Assembly (NCBI GenBank): GCA_947568835.1
Contig: OX387607.1
Coordinates: forward strand, 3,658,001-3,722,000
Reading direction: 5' to 3'
From: Protonemura montana
Taxonomy: Eukaryota; Arthropoda; Insecta; Plecoptera; Nemouridae
Length of the DNA stretch: 64,000 bases
Under the pieces are notes generated by a model. That model was not told the DNA's origin, searched no databases, and saw only the letters and a program-made list of their open reading frames with translations. This document shows, piece after piece, positions 12,301-63,593 of the stretch; the stretch's first letter is position 1, and the number at the start of each line of letters is the position of its first letter. Made by a program: the position numbers and the translations under genes.

Positions 12301-15300
12301 CTTCGTCGATTTTCTTATCTAGACAATTAAACCGTCGTTATTTTTACACATTTTTAAATGGCGCATTGCATTGTTCGTTGATGTCAAGTAGCTAAACGTA
12401 ACGTAGCGTGTGATGTGAATACGACTTTGCGCTCCAAAACATTATTAGAAGACTAACGTTGCTTTCACATAGACACAAACGTGTTTCCGGTGCAAAAAAA
12501 CCTCGCCTGTGCTACCGAAAATGTTACCGCACATCGAAGAAGAGCCCAGCGTCACCTCCACCCGCTCAAAACCGGCCCCGAAGGTGTCATAACCAGTGCC
12601 CCAATCCCGTGATGCCCGCCCACCGACTCACGCTTGCACAGGTCAAGTGGTTCAATCAGCGAGTCAAGTGGCCGTCACGGGGCCCGTCGGACTAGGGGCA
12701 ATGAGTGCCTGTTTCTACCTCCGTGTAACCGGGTCCCTGCTTAGTAACCTGGCGTCGCGGGTCGGCTCTGAGATGGCCGATGTCGCCGTTGGGATCAGAA
12801 GGAAAGTGCTTTACACGATCAGGAGGATGCTGAATCGCTACGACGATGTGATGCCGGGAGACGACGAACATTGGGAGGATGCAGGTGATGTGATGTATTT
12901 CTTTGACTTTGTTGTATGAACAAGTTTATTTTGACGGTCTATGCCGTCTGGTCTTGTTCTTACTGGTAGCGTTTCTTGCTTTAAGATTGTGGGCAATCAG
13001 GGTTGTTTAGTAAACACTCTTCCCATCAGCAGCTACTCGAAAAATCCATTTCCAGGCCAACAAAGGCGTGCGGCGCAGACTTTTGGACGTCGATTTTTTC
13101 GTTTAAGTTACGAGAGGAAGTTCCTGTTAAGGGAAGTTGTAGTTATCGGTGATAATAGGGGCAGTTTAAGTAGTGGCAGTTAACGAAGTGGTTTATACGG
13201 TTTTCCGAGGGGAATGAAAGTGTAAGTGCACTTTATTTGATTGCTATCGGCGAAAATAACTGAAAGAGTTTCTAACGAAAGTCTTCTTTATTCTGGGAAA
13301 CAATAAACTTTTTGAGGCGGATTTATTGATTTTTTTTCTAAGGCCAAGCAGCTTAGTTCACAAGTATACGCATGTCGTCCTTAGTTTGTCACTAGGTTTT
13401 ATATTTTTATTTCCCAAATAAAAAACACATGGTTCAGTTTATTGTGAACGTCTTAGCAAGGCAAACCTTTATTAATGTTTACGACGTTTTACAAAAGTGC
13501 TACACCATTTGTTCATCGGCTTGACAGGTAGGTATGTCTTTCCATTTTTCATTCAGTTTAATTTTATTTAAAAGTCAGCTGTAATGCCCTCCCATCCTAT
13601 TTCCAGCCTGATATCTTAAGTCGACTGCACACTTCTTTGTGTTCACCGCTTTTAAAGCTTGTAACCTCCCAGCTCGAAGTCTCCCAGGAAGCAGAATACC
13701 AACCTATTTCTTGTCTCTCCTCGAATTCTACACCAGTCTTTCAGTAGCATGGATAGACCAGCCATCGTTCTTACAACGTTCCAACAAACTGCGACCATCA
13801 GGCGAACCTGCTCAGTCAACAATGCTGCTCGCCGCACGCTTTTCAACAGTTTTCCCCCAGCGCCGAAGAAAATGTCGTTTCTCTTTTCCAGTAAGTCGAC
13901 GTCTTGGAACGATTGGCTGCTTTCTTTTCAGTGTCAAGTGGTCGTTAGTGTTTTTATTTTGACAAAGTAAATTATTGGCGAGTTTTTTTGTTGTTGTTCG
14001 TCTTGCGTCAAACTGTTTTGTTCGAGCGCCGAGCGCAACTTGGCAAATGTGTTTCGGTTCCGTGAACATGTTGCCGACGTTTCTTCCCACCAAGAGGGCA
14101 ACTGCAACGGGATCCTGTTTGGAAAATGCCTCGGAAGTTTTTACTCCGCCGAACGTTCGCCAGTTATCGTTCGGTGGTGGTGCGGCTAAGTGACACGTTC
14201 TTGCAGTCTGTCTACTTTGCGTCGGTGATTCATTAGTTTTTGATCAAAAGGAATTTATTTGAAATTATTTGTGTAGAATGTTCTCAACTGTGGATTCAAG
14301 ATTCGGAAGATCTAAGCCAAACATTCCTTGCTTTCGGATAAGTAATTAATTAGTCATTTACTTAGATCAAAGGTGCTTCGATTTTCGTTTCTATCACAGA
14401 GATTTCCTCGATTTTCTTTGATTACCATTGAATTCAATTAAAAGCATGACATGTTATGTATTACCTATCGCGTAAAATATTGCAGTGGCTTTCAAGCCAT
14501 TACTTTTTCGAACCATGTGACTGTTAGGGGCGCCAATGGCGTTAAGTATGAAGTGCGGGAATATTCAGCCTGCTATTTAACCGACTTTTACATACATTCA
14601 CCGTCCGAACTTGACGGAGACAACCAACGTCCAAGGACAGATATTTTAAGCACAATACTTTTTGGAATCATTCCGGGAAAGATTCGCGTCTTTCTGCCCC
14701 TGCAAGTCTAATGCGATGACCGTCACCATTCAACATCAACAAACTAGCGTTTAAATCCCACTCAGACCATTCACTGCCTTTCTCATATAAATCAAGCTTA
14801 TTTTTCTCCTCCTGTTTCTTCTAGCCAAGACACCTACCCTCGAAAGCAAGCCGTTCCCGAAGCCTCCACCCGTGGACCGGCCGTTCTCTAACGGTCAGCC
14901 CCAGAGACCGTTGCCGCCTCCTCCAGAGCCCGAAAGACGACCGTCGACAGGAACTGGCCCTCAGAATCTGAAGACCAAGCAGTGGTACCACGACGTTGAC
15001 AGAAGACGCGGCGAAGAAATGCTTAAATACGGTGAGGTTTCATGGGCAGTACGGGGTCGCAGATCTTTGTCTTCGAATGCGTTCAGTTTTTCACGACATA
15101 AGAGAGCTTGTGGCAACCTTGCAAGAACAGGGACATTTTCTCTTGACATCAAATCGAAAAATCACCGATTGACTTAAAATATCTTCATAATTATTAATGT
15201 TTGTTTTTTTGCCAATCAACAATATTGTCCATGCGCAGTGGCAGAACGAATGGACGTAGGCGGCAATGCTCTCACTGCAACAAGCGCCATAGCCTGTCCT

Positions 15301-16712
15301 ATAACTGCGAGGTTTTTTCAGGTGAAAATGGCTCGTTTCTCCTGCGACCCTCGGCCCGAACGGCAAACCCCTTGACGCTGACCCTCTGGTACGATAATCG
15401 TATCTACAACATTGGTGTTCGACTTCGTGAAGACCAGCGCTATGCTCTCGGCACGGAGAAGGCCATGGAACGGGTAAGGCAGAATTCTATCAGGTTTTGC
15501 GCTGTAATTACCGATGACAAGTAGAAGTGTTTTGATTTAATGATGGCCTGGCGGTCGTCAGCAAAACTATCCTATCCTATAGCATCTCATCGAAATGGGC
15601 ATTGAATTTCGGTGAACAAAATGTCCACACTTTGGAAGAAATAAATGTGTTGCCAACTTGCAGTTCATGAACAATGGCAAGCATTTTTTTTTTGTAAACA
15701 TGAATTAAGTTTCAAAAATACGAAAAAAAAAGTTGAAAAGTGTCGATGTTGTGTAAGAAGTGCTTGCAAATAGTGAGCCATTTGAGGATAATATTGCAGT
15801 AGTTAAAAGTCCTTGGTTCATGTCCTTTATAATGCTTGTGTCCACTAGAGTGATGTCTTGGCAGAAATCTTGTCTTTAAATAGTTTCTTATCAGTGTTTT
15901 AATGGGGTTTGGATTGCTATAAAAACAAAGAGCTTCAAACTATTTGAGACTCCCAGCGAAAACATTTTTCTCTTCCTTGGAAACTGTAGAGTCATCACAG
16001 TATAATGTTTACTTCTTGGAAATTATCTAGAGACGTCGATAATGTGACGGCAATGAACATCCTAGACCTAGCCTAGAAGCCAGAAGAATAGGAGATAAAG
16101 TCAAACAACTCTACCAGCACAATTTCTCTGGTTTTCATTCACTTATGTTGTCGAGTGATTGATTTGCATAAGTTTAGAAAGGAAACTGATCTAGACTAAA
16201 AAATGGGCGACTGAACCGAGATAACCCGGGACCTACCAATTACCGGTTGAGTGCTCTTCTAACTAAGCTTCAGTCACGTAGATTCGAGCTTTGCAGGATG
16301 GAATTAGGATCCCAGCAAGGGTGAAGAGGCCAGGGTGACTCGTAGGTGGACGAATACTTAGCACCCCAGGGATGCTAATTCAACTGCCAAATTTACAGCC
16401 TGGGCTGTCACCTTTCCGTATGTCCCCCTGGGAAAGATAGACAGTCCAAGAAAGCAAAGCTTCAACTCTGTAACCCTGCAAAGCTTAGAAAAGTAGATAT
16501 TTTAGAGCATACTCTATTTAGTCTAATTTAAACAGATCGCAACCAATTTCTCAACTAACAATGTTTACATCTTTGTCATGCAGAGTTTCGGGTCAGTTGA
16601 CGAACTGGTGACTTTCTACCAGAGAGAGTCACTGATGCTGTTCTCTGGCGGCGAGAAGTCGGGATCGACGATGCTGACGGAGACTCCTGGTCGGCGATAT
16701 ATGTCGCACTAG
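6251..16712 (+). CDS. SLP-76/BLNK-family adaptor (SAM + Pro-rich + SH2), 8 exons
   Basis: This is a cytosolic scaffold of the SLP-76 (LCP2)/BLNK/CLNK family. Known members lie downstream of Syk/ZAP-70-type kinases and recruit SH2/SH3 proteins such as Grb2, Vav, Nck and PLC-gamma. Joined exons: 6251-6331, 6703-6765, 8135-8193, 9291-10983, 11214-11340, 14825-15031, 15322-15473, 16584-16712. All junctions are GT-AG, phases close, and the product is 836 residues (human SLP-76 is about 530). The SAM domain is at about 15-78 (NIDGEALLNLTEG resembles HIDGARFLNLTEN of SLP-76). The start ATG is 15 codons before the first SAM Trp, as in human SLP-76. A repeat of PPNNFNKP units is at about 152-275. Tyrosine motifs include YSPP359, YHNI382 (Grb2-type YxN), YPQP487, YKPP590 and YLAP621. 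The SH2 domain is at about 728-832 (WYHDVDRR, FLLRPS with the phosphotyrosine-binding Arg752, RIYNIGVRL, RYALGTEK, SFGSVDELVTFYQ). Family membership is firm; which vertebrate paralogue is closest is not decided. Confidence 0.92.
6703..6765 (+). CDS. SLP-76-like exon 2: SAM core
   Basis: Sixty-three bases, phase 0 to 0, between TGTCTAG and GTAATT. Encodes a segment ending in KRNIDGEALL, the most conserved SAM signature in this family. Confidence 0.9.
7217..7543. repeat. Foldback repeat F1, copy 1
   Basis: The arms carry AACTATTTGAACTGGG, GAATGCTAAGTAAAGGA, AACTAAATTTCCCGACG and TTTCGTAACATGTACTAG, and the reverse complement of most of these returns on the right side (TACGAAACGTCGGGAAATT). The inner part forms a further hairpin, CTTCTTCAAGG/CCTTGAAGAAG. 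This is a long inverted repeat of MITE or foldback type with no coding. It lies in the second intron of the adaptor gene. Confidence 0.8.
7563..7587. repeat. Poly-T tract
   Basis: About 25 consecutive T, just after foldback copy 1. It may be the A-tail of an inverted insertion. Confidence 0.8.
8135..8193 (+). CDS. SLP-76-like exon 3: end of SAM domain
   Basis: Begins NLTEGKLVLWKNDLKQTEI after TTTTTTTCAG. It ends two bases into a codon at CA|GTAAGT. The reading continues in exon 4 as QKLSSFV, the last SAM helix. Confidence 0.88.
8267..8415. repeat. Foldback repeat F2
   Basis: The ends are inverted copies (TGATGGGTTTTTAGT and ACTAAGAACCCATTAG). Each arm carries CGACGTTTCGG next to AGTTAGCTCTG. 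The core CGACGTTTCG is shared with family F1, but the arms are different. It lies in the intron after SAM exon 3. Confidence 0.7.
9291..10983 (+). CDS. SLP-76-like exon 4: Pro-rich, tyrosine-motif linker
   Basis: A single 1693-base exon that encodes most of the linker. In order it has the SAM tail, a Ser/Thr-Pro segment, 14 NNF-containing repeat units, an acidic tyrosine-rich part (YDEDEQPEYHNIDE, EYADDEEYSLID), three FQPP/AFQPP units, and three REPV/REPY Pro-rich motifs (NREPVLPARP, HREPVLILPR, RREPYKPPK) that could bind SH3 domains. It ends with CEYEVI and NDYLAP. The donor is TCG|GTAAGG. Reading through the donor would add RSI-type residues and a stop at 10996-10998. Confidence 0.9.
9538..9918 (+). 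repeat. In-frame tandem repeat, PPNNFNKP units
   Basis: Fourteen units of 8-9 codons with the pattern (A/T/P)PPNNFNKP, plus a last decayed NPQNIL unit. Two unit types, PPPNNFNKP and APPNNFNKP, tend to alternate. Pure AT cores (AATAATTTTAACAAA) are joined to C-runs, so the array is probably prone to slippage and length change. Confidence 0.95.
11214..11340 (+). CDS. SLP-76-like exon 5
   Basis: Encodes TESVGSPSALTVKLREAL, then a short basic segment and PEIPPMPHEFGR, and ends in phase 1 at CGAG|GTAAGC. The acceptor is CCCGCTAG. This linker segment has no domain I recognise, but the exon is GC-richer than its introns and keeps frame between exons 4 and 6. Confidence 0.8.
12642..12884 (+). CDS. 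Candidate in-frame cassette exon of the SLP-76-like gene
   Basis: A GC-rich open segment inside intron 5, flanked by a good acceptor (ACGCTTGCACAG) and a donor (GCAG|GTGATG). It is 243 bases, phase 1 to 1, so it could be included between exons 5 and 6 without a frameshift, adding 81 residues. The product includes LGAMSACFYLRVTGSLLSNL and VGIRRKVLYTIRRMLNRYDD, an amphipathic, partly hydrophobic stretch, followed by an acidic DDEHWEDA. I recognise no domain. It could instead be a chance open frame or part of a nested gene. Confidence 0.4.
14825..15031 (+). CDS. SLP-76-like exon 6: Pro-rich and start of SH2
   Basis: Encodes KTPTLESKPFPKPPPVDRPF, then a PLPPPPEPERR SH3-type motif, then KQWYHDVDRRRGEEMLKY, which is SH2 strand A and helix A. 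Starts after TTCTTCTAG; ends in phase 1 at TACG|GTGAGG. Confidence 0.92.
15322..15473 (+). CDS. SLP-76-like exon 7: SH2 phosphotyrosine pocket
   Basis: Encodes ENGSFLLRPSARTANPLTLT, WYDNRIYNIGVRL and RYALGTEKAMER. FLLRPS is the family's FLVRES motif, with the Arg that binds phosphotyrosine. The YNI.VR pattern matches SLP-76/BLNK/CLNK SH2 domains more than other SH2 families. Phase 0 donor CGG|GTAAGG. Confidence 0.95.
16206..16277 (-). pseudogene. tRNA-like pseudogene
   Basis: On the minus strand the ends pair (GTGACTG with CAGTCGC). A D-arm-like GCTTAGTTAGAAGAGC and a decayed T-arm (GGGTTATCTC, where GGTTCRANYC is expected) follow, and a run of six T comes right after the 3' end. The total is 72 bases, a tRNA's length. 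The T-loop is shortened and the anticodon loop lacks U33, so it is unlikely to be functional. It could be a tRNA relic or a tRNA-derived SINE head without body. It lies in the last intron of the adaptor gene. Confidence 0.45.
16584..16712 (+). CDS. SLP-76-like exon 8: end of SH2 and stop
   Basis: Begins SFGSVDELVTFYQRESLMLF, which is the SH2 helix B and last strands, and ends ETPGRRYMSH followed by TAG. There is almost no sequence after the SH2 domain, as in vertebrate SLP-76 and BLNK. Confidence 0.92.
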   Translation, partial: SFGSVDELVTFYQRESLMLFSGGEKSGSTMLTETPGRRYMSH

Positions 16713-17750
16713 ATAAGGGAACAGCCCGCCAGCTGTTCAAGACTCATTTTTGTAAATCTTTTACAATACTTTGCTCCATAAGCACGATATATTTGCTATG
16801 TGACTTATCTTCCTAGTCAAGCTACTGCCAGCGATGCCTTTGTAACCAATGCCTTTTCTTTTAACTTAGCATACTAAGGTCCACTATTGCATTGTTCTTA
16901 AATTCTAGTTAAAGTGAGAGTTAAATTAATTGTCATTACAACAACCAATCACCTGCGGTGAAAGTTAGCTGTTTCTGAGAGTTAAGAGCTTAACTCGGAG
17001 TTAAAGCATTTCGTAATACCAGACCTTAGGTTAACAAGTAACGGTTAGAAATATCGAGCATGTGATAGAAATCTCATATTACCGCAATTAGGATGCGCAA
17101 CTGGTTTTAGATGAATATATTTTCTAAATTTGGATCTAGAACCTGAACTGTGCACGATCTTCAATTTTATTAATGATACCAATTATTATTAGCCAATATG
17201 TGATAAGAGTTTTTAATATTTTGTGCTCATTTATACAAAAATGACATTTTCATATTTTAATATATATCATTGTGTTTTTACTGTTGAATTATACATATTA
17301 TTTTAAATTTTATGGCGGTTGCACCACGATATCTTGCGTTTGACACCCCCTAAATCTCCTCCAGAAGCTGTCAGTCCACTTTGAAACTTTCCGGACGCTG
17401 GAGCGACGCAAACAATAAGGCTAGAAACTTCCATTCAAATGCTGTTCACAAAGTCCTAGGGCAGTAACGCAAACCAACGGGCGGCGAAGTGAACTTGGGG
17501 AACTACTCCACTGCCAGGAATAACACTTTATTTGAACAACGGCCACCGATTTCGCAGACGTGAATTCATTTTAATTGTGACAAGGGTCGCTTGCCTAACG
17601 CACTAGTCAAAGTCGCTTGTGCTTATTTAGTTTGAAATTCAAATAAAGAAGTGTTTCAATTCACAAGTTAGGACTTACACCAAAGACATTCGCGAAAAAC
17701 GACCAAAAGATGGCTCCAAGACGGACGTACCAGGAATGTGAAAAAAATTT
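16713..17750. other. 3' flank of the adaptor gene
   Basis: AT-rich, no open frames of note. The first clear AATAAA on the plus strand that I see is at about 17642; a shorter 3'UTR with a variant signal is possible. The TRPV gene arrives from the other side, so the two genes converge here. Confidence 0.4.
17741..17747 (-). terminator. Pol III T-run terminator of tRNA-Pro
   Basis: Seven consecutive T on the minus strand, three bases after the tRNA 3' end. This is the normal Pol III stop signal. Confidence 0.85.
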
Positions 17751-17822
17751 GGGCTCGTCCGGGATTTGAACCCGGGACCTCTCGCACCCTAAGCGAGAAT
17801 CATACCCCTAGACCAACGAGCC
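17751..17822 (-). tRNA. tRNA-Pro (AGG)
   Basis: On the minus strand it begins GGCTCGTTGGTCTAGGGGTA (A box included). The anticodon arm is CTCGC-TTAGGGT-GCGAG, with anticodon AGG reading CCU/CCC proline codons. The T arm is CCCGGGTTCAAATCCCGG, a perfect B box. The acceptor stem GGCTCGT pairs with ACGAGCC, and the discriminator is C. There is no intron, and CCA is not encoded, as is usual in eukaryotes. It lies between the convergent 3' ends of two protein genes. Confidence 0.96.
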
Positions 17823-18194
17823 AGATGAGTACTGATGGTGTTAATTAGGCTCAATAACAATTATGTACACTCATTAAAATGAAATGTGAAACGCTGGCAT
17901 TTTACTGCTTGCGCAACCGACCATCGCGTCACGAGGATGTCAGAATGTTGTAAACAGCGACGTTGTTGCTAGAGTGAACTATAACAAAATTAAAATAATT
18001 CGGGTAAAGTATCAAAAAGATTTCCCAATCGGCTCGTTTTTTTTTCTTACCATATAATAACAAATAAAAGAAAATTGCCGAGCTGAATTTTGAATTCAAA
18101 CGTAGACAGTTCCCCCATGACCTGGATAAGGGTCATTGCAAGTTAAAGGCACCCAAAACATTTCAAATAGCAAACACGGCTAAGAAGTTTTTGT

Positions 18195-58637
<40,443 letters not shown>

Positions 58638-58640
58638 TTA

Positions 58641-58797
<157 letters not shown>

Positions 58798-60223
58798 TAC
58801 GGACCTGGTCAGTGATTTATATTTTAGTTCTGAGTCGTATTTTTTCGATGGCTGGTAAAGTTTTTATTGGTATGTTACATTGTTTTGCCCTAAAATGAAT
58901 TCTTTTAGAGCATCAATGTAAAACCATGTAAAAACAGAACATTTTCACTTAAAAAAAATCAGTTAAACTCGATTTTTTTTTTAATCTTAAACAGTCTCGA
59001 ATTTTACCGTCGTTACACTAACTGTAAAGTCGTAGTCTTTCTGAAAAAATGTTCCATCTGTTGTTTTTTTTAAACCTTTTTAAATTGATAATTTCTAAGC
59101 AGTAGTTACTTCTCTTTAGAACCATTTTCGAACACTTTCCTACAACTTCGTGCAAAGCTAAAATAAATACTCGTGAGGTCCGAGACAGATTTTGAAGACG
59201 TCGCCAATCGGACGGGATCTTCCCCCTTAATTTGCCACTCAGACTGATTATCCTCTGAAGATGAAGCAATGAGAATCTTCGCCTTCGTGATAAATTTAAC
59301 ACTGAGTCAGCTAAGTGTCAATTTCCCATCGCCAATAGCCTGTTAGGAGATGCAAAGTTAGGAGATGGCAACATTTAAATACAAACAACTAATGTTCCCA
59401 AAGGTTATGTGCGGAAAAGACATTGGCTGTGCAACTTTTAAAGAAAATTAAATTTTTTGAGCGCTACCTGACGGTATTAAGACCACCGCCGATTGTTTTT
59501 GCTCTAAAGATTGTATTTATTTAAAGTCTGAATCGTCGATTATATAACATTCCACAAGGAAATATCAAATCTCGCCATTGACAATTTTTATTTTTTAGCC
59601 TATCACGTCAATCGTAGCTGGCATGACAACAATGGATGTATTTCCCATGTCCCCAACTGTGAGCGGCAGCGATTTAGTTGACATGTCCGAGTGCCATCGA
59701 AACCATTCCAGGCAATTTGAACAACAAAGTTCGTCATATAGGGGTGTGAAATTTCGTTGACCGATGTTCAATACGGCTAGCCGGGTATCAGATGTGTCTA
59801 TCGGCATTTTATATGGCATTTTAGTCGGGCAGATTTGGGAGACGAAAAAGAGCTACGCGGGTGCTAATTTGACAGCCAACGAGATGTTTTTTGTACGCAA
59901 TGCGTTTTGAAATTTGTGTCGGGCACACAAACAAAAAAAAAAGAGAAAGCCCACGCGAGTTTGCCGTCGTAAGCAATTAGAATTTTAACATGAAACGGTG
60001 GAAAATAAGGCACATTGTCAGGGCTTTAAAAGAGTGTGTGTGTGTGTGTGTGTTTTTTCTCGACAAAATACACGTTTCACGTCTGGTTTCGGTCCGTTGG
60101 CCCGAGTCAAAGCTTGCAGGGAATCTGACGGTGTGAGGCGACCGTAATCTTGTCCGGCGTTCTCGTCTGCAAAGAAAGATTTCAATTTCGATTGCTTGCT
60201 ATAGAAAGTAAAGGATACTACAT

Positions 60224-60254
<31 letters not shown>

Positions 60255-63200
60255 GAAAAACGTCTTCCAGACTTTGCTTCTTGATCAAGGAAAGCGGGCC
60301 CGACGTACCCTCTAGACCGTGCCTTATTGGAGCCGCATTTCCGTTGGGGGGCGTCAAAAGATGGACGCTACGGCACCCTCTTAAAAATATTTCTCTCAGA
60401 TAAAAATTAAATGAAGGGCTTTTGCTGAAAATTGAAGTTGAGGTCTTTGGCAAGAAAAACTCGGACTTAGGTGGCCTTGGCTAAAGCTTTAAAAGTGTCT
60501 ACGGGGCTGGGACTTACGCGGCAGTATTTTCTTTTGTCAATTGTGACAGATTCGAAGAAATAATATCAATTTAAGAAAATCAAGTTACAGGATACAGTAA
60601 ATAGTAATGATTTCAAAGAGCAATGTCGATTTGACGACATAAGATCATTATATGATCACTGCTTTTCTTTTTTGAGTTCTGATATTGCCTCAATCGGATC
60701 AAAAATAATACCAAGTAAAGTTGAATGAAAAATGCGAGGTAAAGACTTGCCGGGAAAAAAATTTTTCAGTGACATTAGGGAAATATGAAAAGGAAACCTT
60801 AAAAAAATAATATTCTATCGCCATTGGCACTCGCGGTATCGTAAGCCTGAAAGCAACTCTTCCAAAGCTCTCATATTAGAAGCTGGACGAATTTTTCTTC
60901 CACTCAGCAAGCAGAAAGCACAAAAGTTCACTCGAAAATCAAAAAAGCAATTTCTTCATCATCATTTTCCAATGTGTATTGTACAAATTGATTGCTGTCC
61001 TTGTCCCATCGAAACATTCATAGCTCAGTAATGAAACGTCTAGCGTCATCACGGTCAAGTCCCTGGTGTCCGGACTTTGTTTTTTCACCCAGCGCACATC
61101 AAGCGATTCGAAAGGTTTTCAATTTCGCACCATTCCATCATTTCACATCTGCTCAGCGGAGCGCAGCGATGCCAACTTTCGCTCCCTGCGCAAATTGCCA
61201 GTGGGAAAACCTTTCCAATGTCAAATATAATGGGTAAAATTCTGAAGATACATTATATATATATCTTGCAACATATATCCAGAAGCCAATTTGACGGGTA
61301 ATTTTCAACATTTCTGCCACACGCCAACCAAATTCGTAGGCATACATTTGCTAACCATTCTCAGAATAAATATCCCCTCACCCTTATCTGCATGGGAAAA
61401 TATTCATTACTTTCAATTTCAACGTCTGACACGGCGAAACGCATGTTTCGTATCATTTTTCATTTTATATTTTCGTCAGGATTTGCCCCAGCCTGTAAAG
61501 GACCGAATGAAAAATGCATGGCTGTGTCAAACATACACATAACGAACCCCTACATAGATCCAGATTTCGATTTCGAACGCCGATTGGGTGCTAATACGTG
61601 GGCTAACGATCGACAGAGTTTGCCTCATATTTGTCCCAGAAATCCTGTCAGAAAAGCGGCGGCCAGAGGCTGACCAATCACGTACGCGGTAAACAAAGCC
61701 GGCTAAACGCCTCCGAGGATGCAGCGTGCGTGCTAAAGTGTGCACATCCGTCTTCGGCTATCGATATTGTCGATGCCTTCGAGCGCACGGACAGTGGGAA
61801 GAAACGAGTCGATGTATCGGAATAACATACATAATAGCTGGCACGTTTTTTTTTTATATTTGAAACTAAAGGAAATGGGGAGAAAATCTTCTTTGACGAC
61901 AAAAGATATTGGAGCGTTTTTTAAATTTATTGTAAGTGGGTTGAATTATGTATCGATGTTTTTTAAATAAACGAGGTTTTCCGCTATGGAGGACTTTTGT
62001 GGTAAAGGTGTTAGATTACAGTCTGCATAAGACGCCAAACACTCCGTTAACTCTGCTCGAGAGAAGACGATCGGTTACTGCTATGTCATTTAAACGGGCT
62101 GTTTGAGAACTGACCGTTATGGTTTAAACTAGCGGTATGAGGTTAATGAGTACCAAATCTCGATTTTTAATATATATTTGAGAGCCACGTCACTGGATAT
62201 TTAAATAAAAATAATGCAAGATTTTTTGGCGCAGATAATTTTTGTAATTTTTACCCTTAATGAGCGATTCTTTCACAACGCACAGTGTCAGTTTTACTGT
62301 AATGAGGGCCCTGTGCAGCAATATTTTTCTGTAAGATTTAAACTAAAAACGTGTGGTGCAAGATAATAGCAAGAGAAGTAAAAAGCTGCCTTAAAGATAT
62401 TACATGCGCCCTAAATTTTTTGTTTCAAATGTTATAAATATTCTGTATGGGGACTAGTAATTTGTAAGGGGCTGGAAAAAAACATTTTGTACTTTTAAGT
62501 TTGTCTTAAAAAAGTGTGTGTGTGTTGTTTTTTTTAAATATTCTTCATTAGAATAATTTTTGAAGCTAATCTATTCTTATGAAATACATATTTAAAGACA
62601 TTGTTTATGTTTTTATATAAGAAATTGTGAAAAATAGTTGTGAACATTAAATGGTTTTAAATTTCCGAACGGAGTCGCACCGACCTCCTGCTCGACGCCA
62701 ATCAACGAAAAGCCGTGTTTGTCCAACTTGATTTGCATGCTTGCTCTCGACTATGATTGTCTCAAAGCTAGGTCATGAGCGATCAGCGATTATTAAGTGA
62801 TTTTTCAAGTAAAGGGCTCAATTGCAAATAAAGAGGTGATAAAGCTTAAACGATTAATCGCTCCCGACAGAGTCATAACATTACGATAACTGCGTTATGC
62901 AATTATGATTAAAAATGATTGATAGTACCCGCGGTTTCCTGTCTACTCGATAACAATAAGGAATAGATAAATACCAGTGTAAGACTCATCTTCATGGTAA
63001 CAGCCAATCAAACATTTCTGCATGCATTTTATCTCCAGTTGTTTATTCAACTGGCAGGTGCAAAAGTGACCCTAAGAGTTATACGACATAGAAGTATGTA
63101 GGCACAAGATGCACATCGTTGGAAAAGAAAGGCAGAGTTTCCACTCAAGACCCTTTTTAAGGCACGCACGCCCTGTTTAACGATGAACGAGAGTTTTAAC

Positions 63201-63590
63201 GATGAAGTTGGAAAAGCGTTAACCCGTGGCCTCCCACACTGTCGAGGTTGAGCGCGTTGGGACGGGGATCGTGGAAATGCGATTGTTAACGTGCTCTTCC
63301 CGTCGCGGGACGTCCCGGAGGAATAGGTCGTGTTTGGAGCTTTGTTTCCCGACGCCCAGCTACGGTTTCAGGTGGCGGTATGCGACGCCGACCGCATGGG
63401 AAGACGTCGGTTAGCCGAGGCTTTACGACGGCGTGGTGAGCGTCGCTTCCTCGCGGCGCCAGCGTCTATTGCATTAATCTGAGTAGCGTCGCATAGAGGT
63501 AGTTCGTGGAAATGTGCGAGAATTGGATTGGCAAACAGATATTCGGCTTTTCTTGAGACTTTAGCTGTTTTATTTATAAGGTTTTCTTCT
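58798..63590. other. No exon recognised (TRPV 5' intron or flank)
   Basis: The missing N-terminal TRPV exons should lie upstream on the minus strand, but I could not find one with TRPV-like sequence here. It holds a (GT)n tract near 60035, a (TA)n(GA)n tract near 60226-60254, and a CpG-rich patch at about 63215-63470. Confidence 0.45.
60226..60254. repeat. (TA)n(GA)n microsatellite
   Basis: TATATATATATA followed directly by AGAGAGAGAGAGAGAG. Confidence 0.9.
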
Positions 63591-63593
63591 GTT

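Noticed and set aside
59595-59819. 74-codon minus-strand open frame followed by AATAAA-like sequence
   Set aside because: No recognisable domain, no splice support, and many open frames of this length occur here by chance.
60301-60453. Minus-strand segment ending HGLEG before GTACGT as the missing TRPV exon upstream of exon a
   Set aside because: The donor phase (1) would fit and an acceptor (TTTTCAG) exists, but the sequence shows none of the expected TRPV N-terminal features, and phase fits by chance one time in three.
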